From positions 267,034 to 331,033 of the forward strand of contig JAGBBP010000014.1 of assembly GCA_017938405.1 (NCBI GenBank): 64,000 nt of DNA, given 5' to 3'. The notes below the pieces were generated by a model. The model had not been told where the DNA came from. It saw nothing but the letters and a program-made list of their open reading frames with translations, and did not search any database. Source of the stretch: Lachnospiraceae bacterium (GTDB lineage Bacteria; Bacillota; Clostridia; Lachnospirales; Lachnospiraceae). The position numbers and the translations under genes were made by a program. Positions 61,871 to 64,000 of the stretch are shown in pieces. Within the stretch, counting starts at the first letter, position 1, and each line of letters opens with the position of its first letter.

Positions 61871-62710
61871 CTACTGCCGTTTATACCATAAAGCCTTGCC
61901 ATCATCGGTTTCAACACCATGAAAAGTAAACGCAACTAATCTATCCACTTTATACAACTCCATCAATAAATCTAATACATATTCTTTTTCCATCTCCAAT
62001 TTTTCTGCTATCTGACCTATCGTTTGATGTGGTTCTATACAAACGTGTTTATATATCTTAAGTTTATTAGCATCATCCACGGTTGCTTTGTGTAATACAA
62101 TGTTCTGCACTTGTGGTGTTTTTTCCATTTCCTTGATAATCTTTTTATGAAACTTCTCATCATTGTCTCTTATTTTTTTTAAATGCTGAGAAATATCTTC
62201 AACTGGAGAATTATAAACAAGCAAAAAACGGTATTGATTTATATCTATCTCTGTATGCTCCTTAAAACTATCATAAGAAATATCTATCTTTGCAACTTCT
62301 TTAGCTATATTCGCAAATGCCGGTTGTCCTCCGAGTAATATTGTCATCTTTTGTTTACTTGCTAAATAGAATGATGCATCATTCAGTTCTTCTAATCTCC
62401 CTCTATCCCCAGAATCTTGTATATTATCTATAAACGATTGATTAATGTTAATACAAACATCATGCGCAGGCATAGGCCCTTCATTTTCAATAACAAAACA
62501 TAATAATCCAGATCTGATTATATCAAACCGTATCGTCACAAATGGTCTATTAACTGCCTCGTATTGTTTTATCATTTCTTTGGTCTGTCTTTGGGCAACT
62601 TCAGTCTGCTCTTTTGCCGCTTTTGCAGACTTTCCATTATAGATACATATAAATATCGTTGCCACAACATATATTGCTGTAATAATTACCATTAACCAAT
62701 CTGTAACCAT
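61871..62710 (-). CDS. Membrane-anchored protein with C-terminal winged-helix-like domain, unknown
   Basis: A 279-residue protein. One N-terminal helix (WLMVIITAIYVVATIFICIY, about 5-25) anchors it, then a coiled coil (AKAAKEQTEVAQRQTKEMIK), a beta-sandwich-like domain (FVTIRFDIIRSGLLCFVIEN, GPMPAHDVCININ), and a C-terminal winged-helix-like part (QTIGQIAEKLEMEKEYVLDL, LMELYKVDRLVAFTFHG). Base composition is visibly more AT-rich than the core genes. The ribosome site is AAAGGAGACATCTAATA. Proteins of this form occur beside restriction and defence genes, but no function is known. Confidence 0.75.
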   Translation of the reverse strand: MVTDWLMVIITAIYVVATIFICIYNGKSAKAAKEQTEVAQRQTKEMIKQYEAVNRPFVTIRFDIIRSGLLCFVIENEGPMPAHDVCININQSFIDNIQDSGDRGRLEELNDASFYLASKQKMTILLGGQPAFANIAKEVAKIDISYDSFKEHTEIDINQYRFLLVYNSPVEDISQHLKKIRDNDEKFHKKIIKEMEKTPQVQNIVLHKATVDDANKLKIYKHVCIEPHQTIGQIAEKLEMEKEYVLDLLMELYKVDRLVAFTFHGVETDDGKALWYKRQ

Positions 62711-62776
62711 TATTAGATGTCTCCTTTATTCGGTATGTTTTTACTCTTTTCTATTCATCTCAATATTTTCAAACCA

Positions 62777-63925
62777 TTACCTCTCCCACACTTCATACCC
62801 CTGCCTCCGTGCCGAATCCCACACAGGCCTCATATTCTTCTCCAATATCCCATAAAACTCCGTCTCCGAATTTCCTCTTCGGTACAGTTCCTGATTCGCC
62901 CAAATCGAATGCAGATTGTCCTTATAGCAGGCCTCGTACAGCCGCCGGATTCCTTCCTTTTCGTGTATCATTCCGTACATAAGATACTGATTGACTGCGA
63001 ACCTTTGGAAGAAGTGATTCCAATCCGGCAGGCGGTTGCTTTTGGAGGAATTCAAAGAGGAGTCCATCGGCATCAGATTCCACAGTTCATCGTTCATGAC
63101 AAAGGACCACGGAATGAAATGATCCACGTCGTAATTTTGCACATCCACCGGCTTGTCCGTAAACACATCCGTCAGGCTTTGCAGCTCCATGATTCCGTCC
63201 CAAAGCTTCCGGACATGGGACAGCTTTCGCATCTTCTCATCAAGAGGTGCCAGCTTATAAATCAGCCCCGGTACTTCCGGATTGTTTGCCTGTAGCCACT
63301 TTACTTTTTCACACTGAATCCAGCCCAGGATATTCACTGTATTGTCCTTTATCATCTGTATCCAGTCGCTGTCAAAGGTCAGCGTTCTATGTAGTCCGTT
63401 CTCCTCACCAAAGGTATACGGAAGTATCCTTCCCGCAGCACTGAGCGCGTTATAATACGCCATCATTCTGCCTGCGCTACTATCCAGACTGATACTCTCA
63501 CCACCGCGGTTTGCAAAGCCGGATAACGCCTTTAACGGGACGTTTTTCGTCATCTCCTGCTTCTCTTTGTGCAGTTCCTTCGAAAACCTCCCGATGGCAT
63601 TCTTTATCTCTATTTTTGATGCATTGGACGGCAATCCGCTCAGCTCCCGCAGCTTCACCACCGCCCGTTCCAGATTATCACGTATCTCTCCGTCGCCCCA
63701 AAGCCCGCTCAGATGGATATGGAATTCCACCACGGAATACCAGGCATTTGCAATCATCTCGTCAATAATCTCACTGTAGGTGGCCTCGGTCCGGTTCTCC
63801 GAAATCAGTTGCACCAACGCTTCCAGCCAATAAAATTTGTAACAGTAGGACGGGTCCTTCATCATCCGCGAAAATCCCTCAATATCCAACTTGTTGTAGT
63901 ACTTCACATCAATTGTCAAACTCAT
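62777..63925 (-). CDS. HNH endonuclease domain protein
   Basis: A 382-residue protein. Helical in the first 270 residues, then an HNH nuclease core: VQNYDVDHFIPWSFVMNDEL supplies the DH pair, WNLMPMDSSLNSSKSNRLP the Asn and the final N/K block. There are no transmembrane segments. ATG 63925 overlaps the stop of the upstream gene (ATGA), so both are translated together. The longer frame beginning TTG at 63943 is not needed. HNH domains with such large helical heads occur in restriction and anti-phage systems. Confidence 0.85.
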   Translation of the reverse strand: MSLTIDVKYYNKLDIEGFSRMMKDPSYCYKFYWLEALVQLISENRTEATYSEIIDEMIANAWYSVVEFHIHLSGLWGDGEIRDNLERAVVKLRELSGLPSNASKIEIKNAIGRFSKELHKEKQEMTKNVPLKALSGFANRGGESISLDSSAGRMMAYYNALSAAGRILPYTFGEENGLHRTLTFDSDWIQMIKDNTVNILGWIQCEKVKWLQANNPEVPGLIYKLAPLDEKMRKLSHVRKLWDGIMELQSLTDVFTDKPVDVQNYDVDHFIPWSFVMNDELWNLMPMDSSLNSSKSNRLPDWNHFFQRFAVNQYLMYGMIHEKEGIRRLYEACYKDNLHSIWANQELYRRGNSETEFYGILEKNMRPVWDSARRQGYEVWER

Positions 63926-64000
63926 GCTTCGTTCCCGCTCCAAAAGATTCTTTCTTCAAATCCGCCGCGCTTCTCACGTTTCGCCGCCCGAACCTCCATC
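63922..64000 (-). CDS. 3' end of an NTP pyrophosphohydrolase-like gene (start outside window)
   Basis: On the minus strand 25 residues (VRAAKREKRGGFEERIFWSG in the core) run to a TGA that overlaps the HNH start codon. KREKRGGFEERIF resembles the C-terminus of MazG-like NTP/phosphoribosyl-ATP pyrophosphohydrolases (KAEKRGAFKKRIFL type). Only the end is visible, so the call rests on a short match. Confidence 0.4.
   Translation of the reverse strand, partial: MEVRAAKREKRGGFEERIFWSGNEA

Overview
The window reads as chromosomal DNA of an anaerobic, spore-forming, low-to-moderate GC Gram-positive bacterium, most likely a plant-fibre-degrading member of the Clostridia of the Lachnospiraceae type. 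The reasons are an oxygen-sensitive class III ribonucleotide reductase, acetate kinase, cortex-lytic type cell-wall enzymes, a CotJC-type manganese catalase, a GH10 xylanase, many lipoproteins with TPEPT-type linkers, DUF4250 and DUF1846 proteins, and strong TTGACA-17-TATAAT promoters with AGGAGG-type ribosome sites. This placement is inference from gene families; no 16S gene is present.

Layout. 1-8.3 kb: the 5' part of rho, then rpmF, yceD and ackA, lysA, a small P-loop kinase-like gene, argH and a manganese catalase. 8.4-16 kb: a cell-surface and spore-wall block with a lipoprotein, a beta-propeller/chagasin fusion behind an ECF-like promoter, a SleC-like protein convergent with a SleL/YaaH-like glucosaminidase, a histidine phosphatase and an acyltransferase-like protein. 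16-24.8 kb: GH10 xylanase and aroA, azlCD, a stand-alone MraY-like transferase, a LysM amidase, and a GntR-ABC transporter operon with a clear palindromic operator. 25-34.7 kb: an NhaC antiporter, a flavin reductase, a hybrid histidine kinase with an HD-GYP response protein, and tcdA-SseB-like-serS.

34.8-45 kb: nrdD with a C-terminal thiol-redox domain and two NrdR-like boxes, an operon of a U32-like protein, a TPR lipoprotein and hflX, a CotH-family protein and an acetyltransferase. A 760-base intergenic region follows, carrying repeats, a 137-base structured element and tRNA-Gly(GCC), then an AEC transporter and DUF4250. 45.4-61 kb: hisHF, an acidic/basic zinc-ribbon membrane protein with cheV, a lipoprotein, DUF1846 and mntP, two coupled SGNH hydrolases behind a cre-like site, a CDF transporter, a CAP-domain protein, a tyrosine phosphatase and a large esterase.

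61-64 kb is an accessory patch: a broken Rpn-type nuclease remnant, a frameshifted small ORF, an AT-rich membrane/winged-helix protein of unknown function, an HNH nuclease, and overlapping it by four bases the 3' end of a gene resembling an NTP pyrophosphohydrolase. This edge is the best candidate for a defence-type operon, but its head lies outside the window. Other points of interest are two places where a terminator hairpin contains the ribosome site of the next gene (catalase and CDF), the propeller-chagasin and EF-Tu-domain-2/SseB-like fusions, and the structured element beside tRNA-Gly.
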